Positions 8,430 to 17,029 are shown, counted from the stretch's first letter. The stretch is DNA of 64,000 nucleotides from Bacteroidota bacterium (GCA_041658205.1 JBBAAO010000003.1:62001-126000), one strand, 5' to 3'. Program-made: numbers and translations. The notes: a model not told the origin generated them from the letters alone.

Positions 8430-10115
8430 ATGAAAAAATTAATCGAATGTGTTCCGAATTTCAGCGAAGGACGGAACATGGCTATCATAAAACAGATCAC
8501 TTCTCAGATTGAACGAGTTGACGGTGTCCGGCTGCTTGATGTGGACCCCGGAAAGGCTACCAACAGAACAGTGGTAACGTTTGTCGGTGAACCTGAGGCA
8601 GTTCTTGAAGCTGCATTTCAGGCGGTAAAGAAAGCTTCTGAAATTATTGACATGAGAAATCATACCGGTGAACACCCCCGCATGGGCGCGACCGATGTCT
8701 GCCCACTCATTCCGATTTCCGGAATTACAATGGAAGAAACAGTTGTGTACGCACGACGCCTGGCAGAACGCATTGGAAAGGAACTTTCCATTCCCGTGTA
8801 TTGCTATGAGTACGCTGCCTATACCGAGGAGCGAAGAAATCTTGCGAACTGCCGCGCAGGAGAATATGAAGGGCTTCAAAAGAAATTGTCCGACCCGGAA
8901 TGGAAACCCGACTTTGGTCCTGTTGCATTTAATGCTACAGCAGGAGCAACTGCCGTCGGCGCTAGGGATTTTTTGATCGCCTATAATATAAACCTGAATA
9001 CAACATCTGTGCGAAGAGCAAATGCAATTGCGTTTGATATTAGAGAAAAGGGGCGTCCGAAAAGAGAAGGCAACCAGATCGCAGGCAAAATCCTTAAAAA
9101 TGAAAAAGGGGAAGATCTGTACATTCCCGGCACGTTGAAAGCGGTGAAGGCCATCGGATGGTACATTGAAGAATACGGTATTGCACAAATTTCAATAAAT
9201 CTTACCAATATCAACATCACTCCTGTTCACATTGCATTTGAAGAGGCATCTAAAAAGGCATTGGAACGGGGAATACGGGTCACCGGTTCTGAATTGATTG
9301 GATTGATACCCTTACAGGCCATGCTCGATGCAGGAAAATATTTTTTGAAAAAACAGCAGCGTTCGGTCGGTATCGCAGAGGAAGAAATAATAAAAATAGC
9401 AATAAAATCGCTTGGCCTCGATGATCTCAAACCGTTCAATCCAAAAGAAAAGATCATAGAATATCTGCTAGAAGACAATTCAAAAAAGAAATTGATCGAC
9501 TACACCTGCAAGGGATTCGCAAACGAAACAGCATCAGAATCACCCGCTCCGGGAGGCGGATCAATTTCTGCATACATCGGCGCACTGGGAGCGTCGCTGG
9601 GAACGATGGTGGCAAACTTATCGTCCCACAAAGCCGGCTGGGATGAACGGTGGGAGGAATTTTCCACTTGGGCAGAAAGGGGTCAGGCGATCAAGGACAA
9701 GCTGTTGTTCCTGGTTGATGAAGACACCAATGCATTCAATGCAATCATGGATTCGTACAAACTTCCAAGATCAACAGACGCAGAAAAAAAATTACGGTCT
9801 GAGGCGATTACTACAGCAACACGATATGCGATTGAAATCCCCTTCCAGGTCATGGAGACATCGTATGCATCAATGGAGCTGATAAAGGCAATGGCGGAAA
9901 AAGGAAACCCGAATTCGGTCAGTGATGCGGGGGTCGGTGCGTTGTGTGCGCGGTCCGCCGTGATGGGTGCATTTTTGAATGTGAAGATCAATGCTGCAGG
10001 GGTGAAGGAATCTGATTTTGTAAAAGAAAAACTTCACAAAGGTGCAGAGTTGGAGAGCAAGGCAATGGCACTCGAAAAAGAAATTCTCGAGATCGTTAAT
10101 AGTAAAATTCAATAG
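8430..10115 (+). CDS. ftcD: Glutamate formimidoyltransferase / formimidoyl-THF cyclodeaminase fusion
   Basis: Bifunctional folate enzyme of histidine breakdown. The N-terminal transferase (about residues 1-310 from KKLIECVPNFSEGRN) moves the formimino group from N-formimino-glutamate to tetrahydrofolate; GEHPRMGATDVCP and VGARDFLIAYNINL are family signatures. The C-terminal cyclodeaminase (about 350-560, starting FANETASESPAPGGGS, with LVDEDTNAFNAIM) releases ammonia to give methenyl-THF. Animals and some Bacteroidota carry the same fusion, while many bacteria have separate genes. An in-frame ATG at 8397 would add 11 residues; family alignment favours 8430, though neither has a convincing ribosome site. 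No other hut gene is nearby. Confidence 0.93.
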   Translation: MKKLIECVPNFSEGRNMAIIKQITSQIERVDGVRLLDVDPGKATNRTVVTFVGEPEAVLEAAFQAVKKASEIIDMRNHTGEHPRMGATDVCPLIPISGITMEETVVYARRLAERIGKELSIPVYCYEYAAYTEERRNLANCRAGEYEGLQKKLSDPEWKPDFGPVAFNATAGATAVGARDFLIAYNINLNTTSVRRANAIAFDIREKGRPKREGNQIAGKILKNEKGEDLYIPGTLKAVKAIGWYIEEYGIAQISINLTNINITPVHIAFEEASKKALERGIRVTGSELIGLIPLQAMLDAGKYFLKKQQRSVGIAEEEIIKIAIKSLGLDDLKPFNPKEKIIEYLLEDNSKKKLIDYTCKGFANETASESPAPGGGSISAYIGALGASLGTMVANLSSHKAGWDERWEEFSTWAERGQAIKDKLLFLVDEDTNAFNAIMDSYKLPRSTDAEKKLRSEAITTATRYAIEIPFQVMETSYASMELIKAMAEKGNPNSVSDAGVGALCARSAVMGAFLNVKINAAGVKESDFVKEKLHKGAELESKAMALEKEILEIVNSKIQ

Positions 10116-10315
10116 AGTATATCGAGATATCCTTCATCGACTCAGATCTGATCTCTGCTTCCTCTCGATTCACCAAACGCATCGGAAAATACGGCCTTGT
10201 TGAGAAGAACTCAACCGCTGGTGTTCTCCAACTCGACGTTTTCAACCCACGGTTTGACCATTATGTACTAGATCGTGTTCTAAGGAATATACGACATACA
10301 CAGTATACGCTATAA
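10106..10315 (+). pseudogene. Possible 3' remnant of an unidentified gene
   Basis: Right after ftcD a frame remains open for about 68 codons to a TAA at 10313-10315. Its translation looks protein-like (FTKRIGKYGLVEKN, then VLQLDVFNPRFDHYVLDRV and NIRHTQYTL) but has no ATG, GTG or TTG start. I read it as the C-terminal end of a lost gene. The family is not recognised, and chance is possible. Confidence 0.35.
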
Positions 10316-10320
10316 AATGA

Positions 10321-10347
10321 AAATCCCGACCATGGTGGTCGGGATTT
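10321..10347 (-). terminator. Terminator of tRNA-Asn
   Basis: A 12-bp perfect stem (AAATCCCGACCA / TGGTCGGGATTT, 3-nt loop) lies 5 nt beyond the tRNA 3' end, with T-rich sequence following on the minus strand. It is the same stem family as the amylase terminator at 3778-3801. Confidence 0.75.
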
Positions 10348-10351
10348 CTCG

Positions 10352-10423
10352 CTCCGCGGGTAGGGCTCGAACCTACAACCCCGTGATTAACAGTCACGTG
10401 CTCCGCCATTGAGCTACCGCGGA
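10352..10423 (-). tRNA. tRNA-Asn (anticodon GTT)
   Basis: A full cloverleaf can be drawn on the minus strand. The acceptor arms are TCCGCGG / CCGCGGA, the D arm is GCTC-AATGGCG-GAGC, the anticodon loop is ACTGTTAATC with GTT, and the T arm is GTAGG-TTCGAGC-CCTAC. The discriminator base is G, as usual for Asn. CCA is not encoded. About 72 nt. A consensus-like promoter lies upstream and a stem terminator downstream, so it is a single-gene transcript. Confidence 0.95.
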
Positions 10424-10462
10424 ATCAAACAATTTCTTCAATTGTTCAAGGTTTGGCTTAAC

Positions 10463-10491
10463 AATATAGCCAACAAACGGAAAAAAGTCAA
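10463..10491 (-). promoter_or_regulatory. Promoter of tRNA-Asn
   Basis: On the minus strand TTGACT (10491-10486), a 17-nt spacer and TATATT (10468-10463), preceded by TTGGC. The tRNA 5' end is about 40 nt downstream. The same TTGGCTATATT wording recurs before rfaE1, and GTGGCTATATT before radA. Confidence 0.75.
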
Positions 10492-10544
10492 CGAATTCTT
10501 CATATTTACACTACATTTCATGAATATCCTAATTTTTCCGCTTC

Positions 10545-10573
10545 TTGACTGCCCTTTCGCATTTCGGTATATT
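10545..10573 (+). promoter_or_regulatory. Promoter of clpC
   Basis: TTGACT at 10545-10550, 17-nt spacer, TATATT at 10568-10573. This leaves an untranslated leader of about 165 nt before clpC, longer than elsewhere in the window. No heat-shock CIRCE-type inverted repeat is seen in the leader. Confidence 0.65.
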
Positions 10574-10745
10574 ATTTTTAAATGCAGTAGATTTTGAGAA
10601 TCGATGGCTCGCATCATGCCGAAATTTTGGGGAACTGTAAAATTGCCTGCTTCGTTTTGTTCCTAAAAAAATATTGATGGTATTTAAAAGAAACTCACTA
10701 CGGAATTCGTCTTAATAGAGTAAGTCATAAGAAAAGGGAAAATAC

Positions 10746-13250
10746 ATGGAAGGAAATTTTTCAAATCGTGTTCAGGATGTCATCCGACTCAGCCGCGAAG
10801 AAGCGCTCCGGCTCGGTCATGATTATATCGGCACAGAACATTTACTCCTCGGAATCATCCGTGAAGGTGAGGGCATTGCCGTAAAGATCCTCCGCAACCT
10901 TGGCTGCGATCTTTATAAACTAAAAAAAGCGGTCGAAGATACTGTCCGCACTTCTGGCGGAACGCTGACCATCGGAAATATTCCTCTTACAAAACAGGCT
11001 GAAAAGGTTCTAAAGATCACCTATCTGGAAGCGAAACTCTATAAATCCGATGTCATCGGAACGGAACATCTTCTCCTCTCTTTATTAAGGGATGACGATA
11101 ATATCGCCGCTCAAATCATGCATCAATTTGAAGTGCATTACGATAAAGTCCGCGCAGAACTTGACAATATTATCAGCGGAAAACCGTCGCAGCCACCGGC
11201 TCCAGGCGGACAGCCGCAAGAAAAGAAACAGGAAAAATCTAAAACTCCGGTGCTCGATAATTTCGGCCGTGACCTGACAAAGCTTGCAGCAGAATCAAAA
11301 CTTGATCCCGTTGTTGGACGGGAAAAAGAAATCGAACGTGTGGCGCAAGTTCTTTCGCGCCGCAAAAAGAATAATCCCGTACTCATCGGCGAACCCGGTG
11401 TAGGAAAGACTGCCATCGCTGAAGGTCTCGCACTTCGGATTATTAATAAAAAAGTTTCTCGCGTACTTCACGACAAACGCGTTGTCACACTTGATCTTGC
11501 CGCACTCGTTGCGGGAACAAAATACCGCGGACAATTTGAAGAACGAATGAAAGCGGTGATGAATGAATTGGAAAAAGCAAGAGACGTTATCCTTTTCATC
11601 GACGAACTTCACACCATCGTTGGTGCGGGCGGAGCATCCGGCTCGCTTGATGCATCGAATATGTTTAAGCCGGCATTGTCGCGCGGAGAACTGCAATGTA
11701 TCGGTGCTACCACGCTGGATGAGTATCGTCAGTTTATCGAAAAGGATGGTGCACTCGATCGCCGGTTCCAAAAAATTATGATTGATCCCGCAAGTGTTGA
11801 TGATACCATTCAGATTCTGGCAAATATCAAAGACAAATATGAACAGCACCACGGAGTTCGTTATACCGAGAAGGCAATTATCTCCGCCGTAAAATTAAGC
11901 GACCGGTATATTACCGATCGTAATCTTCCGGACAAAGCGATCGACGTTATGGATGAAGCCGGCGCGCGTGTCCATTTGGCGAACATTGTCGTTCCGCAGG
12001 AAATTTTGAAATTGGAAGAAGAGATCGAAAAGATTAAACTCTCCAAAAATAGCGTGGTGAAAAGTCAAAATTTTGAAGAAGCCGCTCGACTTCGCGATCT
12101 GGAAAAGAAATTATTAAGCGATCTGGAAATTGCAAAGCGAGAATGGGAATTAAAATCGCAGTCGTTAATATTCGATGTGACGGAAGACCACATGTCTGAC
12201 GTTGTTGCGATGATGACAAGCATTCCTGTCAACAAGATTGCCGAAGGCGAAACACAAAAATTGCTCAAGATGGATTCTGCGTTGAAGAATATCATCATCG
12301 GCCAGGACGAAGCGATTGAAAAACTGACGAAAGCAATTCGCCGCACTCGCGCGGGATTGAAGGATCCGAAACGTCCTATTGGTTCGTTCATTTTTCTTGG
12401 ACCAACCGGCGTTGGAAAGACTGAGTTGGCAAAATCACTCGCACGGTATCTGTTTGATTCGGATGAATCGCTGATTCGCGTTGATATGAGCGAGTATATG
12501 GAAAAATTCTCTGTTTCACGACTCGTTGGCGCTCCTCCCGGTTATGTGGGATACGAAGAAGGAGGCCAACTGACCGAGAAAGTCCGCAGAAAACCGTATT
12601 CGGTTGTTTTGCTGGATGAAATTGAAAAAGCTCACCCCGATGTATTCAACATATTGCTTCAGGTATTGGATGATGGTATCCTTACTGACTCGCTCGGAAG
12701 AAAAGTCGATTTTAAAAATGTCATTCTCATTATGACATCAAATATCGGTGCACGGGATATTAAAGTAACAAAAGGATTCGGTTTCGGCGATGAAGCGATT
12801 GGGGACAAATACAAACATATGAAGGATACTATCGACGAAGCAGTAAAGCGTGTCTTCAATCCGGAATTTTTAAACCGCATCGACGACACTATCGTCTTCC
12901 ATCAACTGAATAAAGAAGATATCACCAAGATCATTGATCTCCAGGTGAAAGAACTCTTCAAACGGATGAGCACGATGAACATCTCCATCGAATTGACCAA
13001 ACAAGCAAAAGAATTTCTTGCCGAAAAAGGATACGACCAACTCTATGGCGCACGTCCGTTGCGGCGCGCATTACAGAAATATGTTGAAGACCCGGTCGCA
13101 GAGGAAATCTTAAAGGGGACATTCGGTGAAGGTAGCATCATCAAAGTAAAAATGAACAAGAAAAAAGATGATCTCACATTCACTTCTGGAACACAATCTG
13201 ATGACAGCGGCGAAGCACCGGAAGAATTAAAACAGGAAGGTGTAGCGTAA
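10746..13250 (+). CDS. clpC: ATP-dependent Clp protease ATPase subunit ClpC
   Basis: Predicted 834-residue Hsp100 unfoldase that feeds proteins into the ClpP chamber. Two N-terminal Clp repeats (residues ~1-140) are followed by AAA+ module 1 with Walker A GEPGVGKT and Walker B VILFIDELHT. A UVR-type middle region (FEEAARLRDLEKKLL, ~435-465) marks ClpC rather than ClpB, and AAA+ module 2 has Walker A GPTGVGKT and SVVLLDEIEKAHPDV. Length is normal for ClpC. Its N-terminus (NRVQDVIRLSREEALRLGHD) is classic. It is monocistronic, with its own promoter at 10545 and a large palindrome at 13256 that serves as terminator. No mcsA/mcsB/ctsR adaptor genes accompany it. Confidence 0.96.
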   Translation: MEGNFSNRVQDVIRLSREEALRLGHDYIGTEHLLLGIIREGEGIAVKILRNLGCDLYKLKKAVEDTVRTSGGTLTIGNIPLTKQAEKVLKITYLEAKLYKSDVIGTEHLLLSLLRDDDNIAAQIMHQFEVHYDKVRAELDNIISGKPSQPPAPGGQPQEKKQEKSKTPVLDNFGRDLTKLAAESKLDPVVGREKEIERVAQVLSRRKKNNPVLIGEPGVGKTAIAEGLALRIINKKVSRVLHDKRVVTLDLAALVAGTKYRGQFEERMKAVMNELEKARDVILFIDELHTIVGAGGASGSLDASNMFKPALSRGELQCIGATTLDEYRQFIEKDGALDRRFQKIMIDPASVDDTIQILANIKDKYEQHHGVRYTEKAIISAVKLSDRYITDRNLPDKAIDVMDEAGARVHLANIVVPQEILKLEEEIEKIKLSKNSVVKSQNFEEAARLRDLEKKLLSDLEIAKREWELKSQSLIFDVTEDHMSDVVAMMTSIPVNKIAEGETQKLLKMDSALKNIIIGQDEAIEKLTKAIRRTRAGLKDPKRPIGSFIFLGPTGVGKTELAKSLARYLFDSDESLIRVDMSEYMEKFSVSRLVGAPPGYVGYEEGGQLTEKVRRKPYSVVLLDEIEKAHPDVFNILLQVLDDGILTDSLGRKVDFKNVILIMTSNIGARDIKVTKGFGFGDEAIGDKYKHMKDTIDEAVKRVFNPEFLNRIDDTIVFHQLNKEDITKIIDLQVKELFKRMSTMNISIELTKQAKEFLAEKGYDQLYGARPLRRALQKYVEDPVAEEILKGTFGEGSIIKVKMNKKKDDLTFTSGTQSDDSGEAPEELKQEGVA

Positions 13251-13255
13251 GAGTG

Positions 13256-13294
13256 TTTTTTAATGCCATGACTTAAAGTCATGGCATTAAAAAA
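13256..13294. repeat. REP-like palindrome acting as bidirectional terminator
   Basis: Perfect 19-bp arms with a single-nucleotide loop: six T, AATGCCATGACTT, then A, then the exact reverse complement ending in six A. It stands between convergent clpC and dinB and gives a stem plus T-run in both directions. The core GCCATGACTTAAAGTCATGGC is the same as the palindrome beside the RAYT transposase at 50310-50354. Confidence 0.85.
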
Positions 13295-13303
13295 CGAACG
13301 CGG

Positions 13304-13804
13304 TTAGCTTATATTCTGCAATCGATAAAATGCAATCAGGTCGGTACCGACCGGTTTCCCACCGCTCTGCCGTATCATCGTTGTAATTTGCCCTCGATGA
13401 TATGTTGAATGATTCACCAAATGCTGTAATGACTGCCACACTTTTTGCGTTACCTGCTCCCCCTTCAAATTATGAAATGTCAACGTGCGCCCTAATTCCG
13501 TTTCTGTTAATACTGAAATGTATTTTTTCCATCCCGCCTCCACATCACTCCATTTCGTCTTTACAGATGCATACGTCGAAAAAACATCCTTCTTCATAAA
13601 CACTCCGGGATCTGCACCGTTCATCCGCTGCAGCCAGATATCTTCGGCACCGCAAAGATGCACCAGCGTTCCGTGAATACTTCCAAAACTGTTTTTGAGA
13701 TCAACATACAACTGTTCTTCAGGTAGTGTATCGACTGCTTGAAGCGTTCGAGCATTAGCCCATGAGTTGAATTCAAAAAGTGTTTTGAAATCAGCAATAT
13801 TCAT
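13304..13804 (-). CDS. DinB-family protein
   Basis: Predicted 166-residue four-helix-bundle protein of the DinB/DUF664 superfamily. The metal-ligand histidines appear in SIHGTLVHLCGAEDIWLQRM and in the later HLVNHSTYHRGQI, and the usual start FEFNSWANARTL is present. Family members are metal-dependent hydrolases or thiol-transferases of mostly unknown role, often stress-induced. Its ATG overlaps the stop of the ParE-type toxin gene as ATGA (13801-13804), so translation is coupled. Being the third gene of a toxin-antitoxin operon is unusual, and whether it takes part in that system or is just a passenger cannot be told from sequence. Confidence 0.88.
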   Translation of the reverse strand: MNIADFKTLFEFNSWANARTLQAVDTLPEEQLYVDLKNSFGSIHGTLVHLCGAEDIWLQRMNGADPGVFMKKDVFSTYASVKTKWSDVEAGWKKYISVLTETELGRTLTFHNLKGEQVTQKVWQSLQHLVNHSTYHRGQITTMIRQSGGKPVGTDLIAFYRLQNIS

Positions 13805-14097
13805 AAGTTTTCTTTTATGTTTGATAGATCTCTTGCTTGATGTATGATCGCCAATATTTCTATAAGATCATCGTTGGTTCTGTAAATAATTCGATAGTGA
13901 TGAACAAATATTTCTCTAATGGCAATTTCTGCAACTTCAGGCACTATTCTACCCATCAACGGAAAGAGCTTTAAGTTTTCAGCGGCAAGGATTATTTTTT
14001 CAATAAGAATTGAAGCGTAACGGGTCGAATCTGGAGTAAGATATGATTGAATACCATCTAAATCATTCACTGCAGGATCTGTCCACACTATTTTCAT
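13801..14097 (-). CDS. ParE/RelE-type toxin
   Basis: Predicted 98 residues with the RelE/ParE fold pattern: MKIVWTDPAVNDLDGIQSYL at the start, an IILAAENLKLFPLMGRIVPE helix, and the C-terminal strands IREIFVHHYRIIYR and IEILAIIHQARDL. ParE members poison DNA gyrase and RelE members cleave mRNA on the ribosome; the residues visible here (PLMGR, YRIIYR) fit ParE better. The start overlaps the preceding antitoxin stop by ATGA, and its own stop overlaps dinB in the same way. The length is normal and the frame intact, so the toxin is probably functional. Confidence 0.88.
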   Translation of the reverse strand: MKIVWTDPAVNDLDGIQSYLTPDSTRYASILIEKIILAAENLKLFPLMGRIVPEVAEIAIREIFVHHYRIIYRTNDDLIEILAIIHQARDLSNIKENL

Positions 14098-14273
14098 CGG
14101 ATCCCGAATTTCCTCTTCACCTCTTCGTGGACAATGACATTTCCTTCGTCAGCTGCTTTTATTCCTTTGGATATTTTTTGACGAACATAAAGCTCATAAA
14201 AAATATCATCCCATGAAGCTGAGGAAGGGAGTTTTTCAATAAGATCTTTTGCTTCTTGTTTAGCACTGTTCAT
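14094..14273 (-). CDS. Antitoxin partner of the ParE-type toxin
   Basis: A 59-residue protein below usual gene-calling size. It reads MNSAKQEAKDLIEKLPSSAS, then WDDIFYELYVRQKIS, and ends VIVHEEVKRKFGIR. The YxLYVRQKI and HEEVKRKFG phrases are those of a known small-antitoxin family that pairs with ParE toxins. A strong ribosome site, GGAGGAGGG, lies 7 nt upstream of the ATG, and its stop overlaps the toxin ATG, the standard antitoxin-first arrangement. As with other pairs, it would neutralise the toxin and probably repress the operon, though no separate DNA-binding domain is obvious. Confidence 0.82.
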   Translation of the reverse strand: MNSAKQEAKDLIEKLPSSASWDDIFYELYVRQKISKGIKAADEGNVIVHEEVKRKFGIR

Positions 14274-14335
14274 TGTTTAACCCTCCTCCTTCAAAAATAC
14301 ATCATGGTGACTTTATGTGCAAGTAAGTAATTTTT

Positions 14336-16987
14336 TTATCTCAAATTCTCCTTCACTTTTGCCAAAAATTTCAGCGCTTCCAATGGCGTCATAGCATTGA
14401 TGTCGATTTTTTTTATCGCATCGCGCACCTCGTCATCTTTCATCTCAAACATGGTGATCTGCGGGGTGTTCTCCACTCTCGTCATACGACGTTTAGATTT
14501 ACCGAGATGACCGTCACCTTTCAATTCATGCGGAGTCAATTGCGACGCTTCGAGATTTTCCAGAATCTTTTTTGCGCGATCGGTCAACGATGTGGGAAGT
14601 CCGGCCATCATCGCAACCTGAATACCATACGAATGGTCGGCGGTTCCCGGTGTAACCGTGTGGAGGAATACCACTTTATCACCATATTCTCTTACATCAA
14701 CTTTGTAGTTTTTAATTCTAGGATAAAGAGTCGCAAGCTCGTTCAATTCGTGGTAATGCGTCGCAAACATTGTGCGGGCACCGATCTGTTCATGCAAATA
14801 TTCCGTCAATGCCCAAGCAATGGAAATTCCGTCAAATGTGCTGGTTCCCCTGCCAACCTCATCCAATAATATCAGACTCCGCTTTGTTGCACGATTGACA
14901 ATGTTGGCCGCTTCATGCATCTCCACTAAAAACGTACTTTCCCCGCTGGTGATGTTATCGCTCGCTCCGACCCTGGTGAAGATATTGTCTGTTAATCCAA
15001 TAACAGCCCGTTTTGCCGGAACAAAACTTCCGATATGAGCGAGGAGGACGATCAATCCCGCCTGACGCAAGTAGGACGACTTACCGCTCATGTTTGGTCC
15101 GGTGATAATCAGGATTTGCTGCTCTTTCGTATCCAACTGCACGGAATTCGGAATATACTGCTCACCAATTGGAAGCAATTGTTCAATTACCGGATGCCGT
15201 CCCTCTTCTATAATAAGCGCATCACTTTCGTTCACCTCCGGTATAGTATATCTATTCTCTTGTGCAGCCTGCGCTAAAGAAACAAGGCAATCAAGCGTTG
15301 CAATCTGCTGTGCATTGGATTGAATCACACCGGCAAATTGCGATGCATGTAATCTCAGTTCATTAAATAATCTTATTTCAATCGCAAGAATTTTTTCATC
15401 CGCATTCAGCACTTTGTCTTCGTACTCTTTCAGCTCGGGAGTAATATACCGCTCCGCATTCGTCATCGTCTGCTTGCGGATGTAATCATTCGGGATTTTT
15501 TCTTTATGTGTATGGGTGATCTCAATAAAATATCCGAATACATTATTGAATCCAATCTTCAACGATGAAATTCCTGTCCGTTCCCGCTCTTTTATCTGGA
15601 GCTGTGCAATCCAATCTTTTGCGGAGAATGACAATGACCGAAGTTCATCTAATTCCTTGTTGAATCCTTCACGGATCACTCCCCCTTCATCAAATTTCAT
15701 CGGTGGATCGTCCGCAATCGCACGAGTGATTGCATCGGTCAGTTCTTCCAGAGGTTGAAGCTTAGAGTTAATCTCATGCAGAGTGGAAAGATTTTCCAAA
15801 TCTTTAAGATTTGGAAAATCTTGGCTAAGAATCTTTTTCAACTTCGGAATGCTTTGCAAAATCCTCTTCAGCGCCAGCATCTCCCGCGGATTCGCGCGGC
15901 TTGTGGCGATGCGTGCAATCAGTCTCTCCATATCACCGATTTCAGAAAGTTCTGATTGAAGATCTGTACGAAGTGAAGATTGATCCACAAGAAATTTCAC
16001 ACCACTCGACCGCCAATGGATCTGTTCAATCTTTTTTAATGGATTGTTCACCCACCGTTTTAATAGACGCCCACCCATTGGGGTGTTTGTTTTATCAAGC
16101 ACAGAGAATAATGTTCCGTCAAGTGAGCCTCCGAGAGATGAGGTAATTTCAAGATTTCGTTTCGTTGCAGGATCGAGAACAATGGTATCTTCAACAGAAT
16201 ACGGAACGATTTTTTGAATATGAGCAAGGTTCGCTTTTTGTGTCTCATTCAAATAATGCATCACTCCACCGGCAGCGATAATTCCGATGCTCATCGATTC
16301 AATGCCAAATCCTTTTAAGGACTGAGTCTTAAAATGCTGAAGCAGTTTCTCATTTCCATAATCAAATTGAAACAGCCAGTCATCAAGCGATGAATAAATT
16401 CCTTTATACTGTGTACGAAGCAATTCCTGAAATGATTCTTTGTCCCGCTTTTGGACGAGTAATTCTGCGGGTGCGATGGAACCCAGAATCTCCGGAAGTT
16501 GTCGAAATGGAAATTCCGAAGTATAAAACTCTCCCGTAGAAATATCGACGAATGAGAATCCGATAAGATCATTTGCCGCAGCGATAGCGCTTGGCAATGC
16601 AACACACGCAAGATAATTATTTTGTTTCTGTTCAAGAATTTTATCGGAAAAGGATACTCCCGGCGTTACAACTTCAATCACATCACGCTTCACAATTCCT
16701 TTTGCAAATTTCGGATCTTCCAGTTGTTCACAAACGGCAACCCGCAAACCGGCCTTTAGTAATTTTGGAAGGTACGTTTCGAGCGCGTGATAGGGAAATC
16801 CTGCTAATGGTGTTTCTCCTACGTCCCCAGCTTTACCACGGCGAGTGAGTGTAATTCCCAATACTTTCGAAGTTGTTTTTGCATCTTCATCGAATGTCTC
16901 ATAGAAATCCCCCATCCTAAAAAGCAGGATTGTATCCGGATATTTCGCCTTTACGGAGGCGTATTGTTTCATTAAGGGGGAGGACAT
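14336..16987 (-). CDS. mutS: DNA mismatch repair ATPase MutS
   Basis: Predicted 883 residues, full length for MutS. The mismatch-recognition motif is LLFRMGDFYETF near residue 24. The connector, lever and clamp domains follow, then the ATPase with Walker A GPNMSGKSSYLRQ, LILLDEVGRGTSTFDGIS and MFATHYHEL. It binds mispaired bases and recruits MutL; no mutL is in the window. One oddity is a perfect 17-bp inverted repeat at 15788-15822 inside the lever region, encoding the segment around DFPNLKDLENL in frame. The gene is the last of a minus-strand series; a terminator at 17030-17062 separates it from the upstream CHASE2-like gene. Confidence 0.96.
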   Translation of the reverse strand: MSSPLMKQYASVKAKYPDTILLFRMGDFYETFDEDAKTTSKVLGITLTRRGKAGDVGETPLAGFPYHALETYLPKLLKAGLRVAVCEQLEDPKFAKGIVKRDVIEVVTPGVSFSDKILEQKQNNYLACVALPSAIAAANDLIGFSFVDISTGEFYTSEFPFRQLPEILGSIAPAELLVQKRDKESFQELLRTQYKGIYSSLDDWLFQFDYGNEKLLQHFKTQSLKGFGIESMSIGIIAAGGVMHYLNETQKANLAHIQKIVPYSVEDTIVLDPATKRNLEITSSLGGSLDGTLFSVLDKTNTPMGGRLLKRWVNNPLKKIEQIHWRSSGVKFLVDQSSLRTDLQSELSEIGDMERLIARIATSRANPREMLALKRILQSIPKLKKILSQDFPNLKDLENLSTLHEINSKLQPLEELTDAITRAIADDPPMKFDEGGVIREGFNKELDELRSLSFSAKDWIAQLQIKERERTGISSLKIGFNNVFGYFIEITHTHKEKIPNDYIRKQTMTNAERYITPELKEYEDKVLNADEKILAIEIRLFNELRLHASQFAGVIQSNAQQIATLDCLVSLAQAAQENRYTIPEVNESDALIIEEGRHPVIEQLLPIGEQYIPNSVQLDTKEQQILIITGPNMSGKSSYLRQAGLIVLLAHIGSFVPAKRAVIGLTDNIFTRVGASDNITSGESTFLVEMHEAANIVNRATKRSLILLDEVGRGTSTFDGISIAWALTEYLHEQIGARTMFATHYHELNELATLYPRIKNYKVDVREYGDKVVFLHTVTPGTADHSYGIQVAMMAGLPTSLTDRAKKILENLEASQLTPHELKGDGHLGKSKRRMTRVENTPQITMFEMKDDEVRDAIKKIDINAMTPLEALKFLAKVKENLR
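15788..15822. repeat. 35-bp perfect palindrome inside mutS
   Basis: AAGATTTTCCAAATCTT (15788-15804), one spacer base, then its exact reverse complement (15806-15822). A diverged relative with the same TTTCCAAATCTT core lies at 26996-27034 before dapB. The mutS frame runs through it without interruption. It looks like a dispersed palindromic element that inserted into a tolerant loop. Confidence 0.7.
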
Positions 16988-17029
16988 AGTAGATTACAAG
17001 ATTGCAAAATTACATGATTATCAAAATTA

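Noticed and set aside
8439..9188. 249-codon open frame on the minus strand
   Set aside because: It lies wholly within ftcD, and its translation is a Cys/Phe/Ser-rich shadow without family features.
8430..10115. A histidine-utilisation operon around ftcD
   Set aside because: No hutH, hutU, hutI or hutG lies nearby; the amidohydrolase at 2321 has a signal peptide and is too distant to be HutI.
11295..11852. 185-codon open frame on the minus strand
   Set aside because: It is antisense to the first AAA+ module of clpC.
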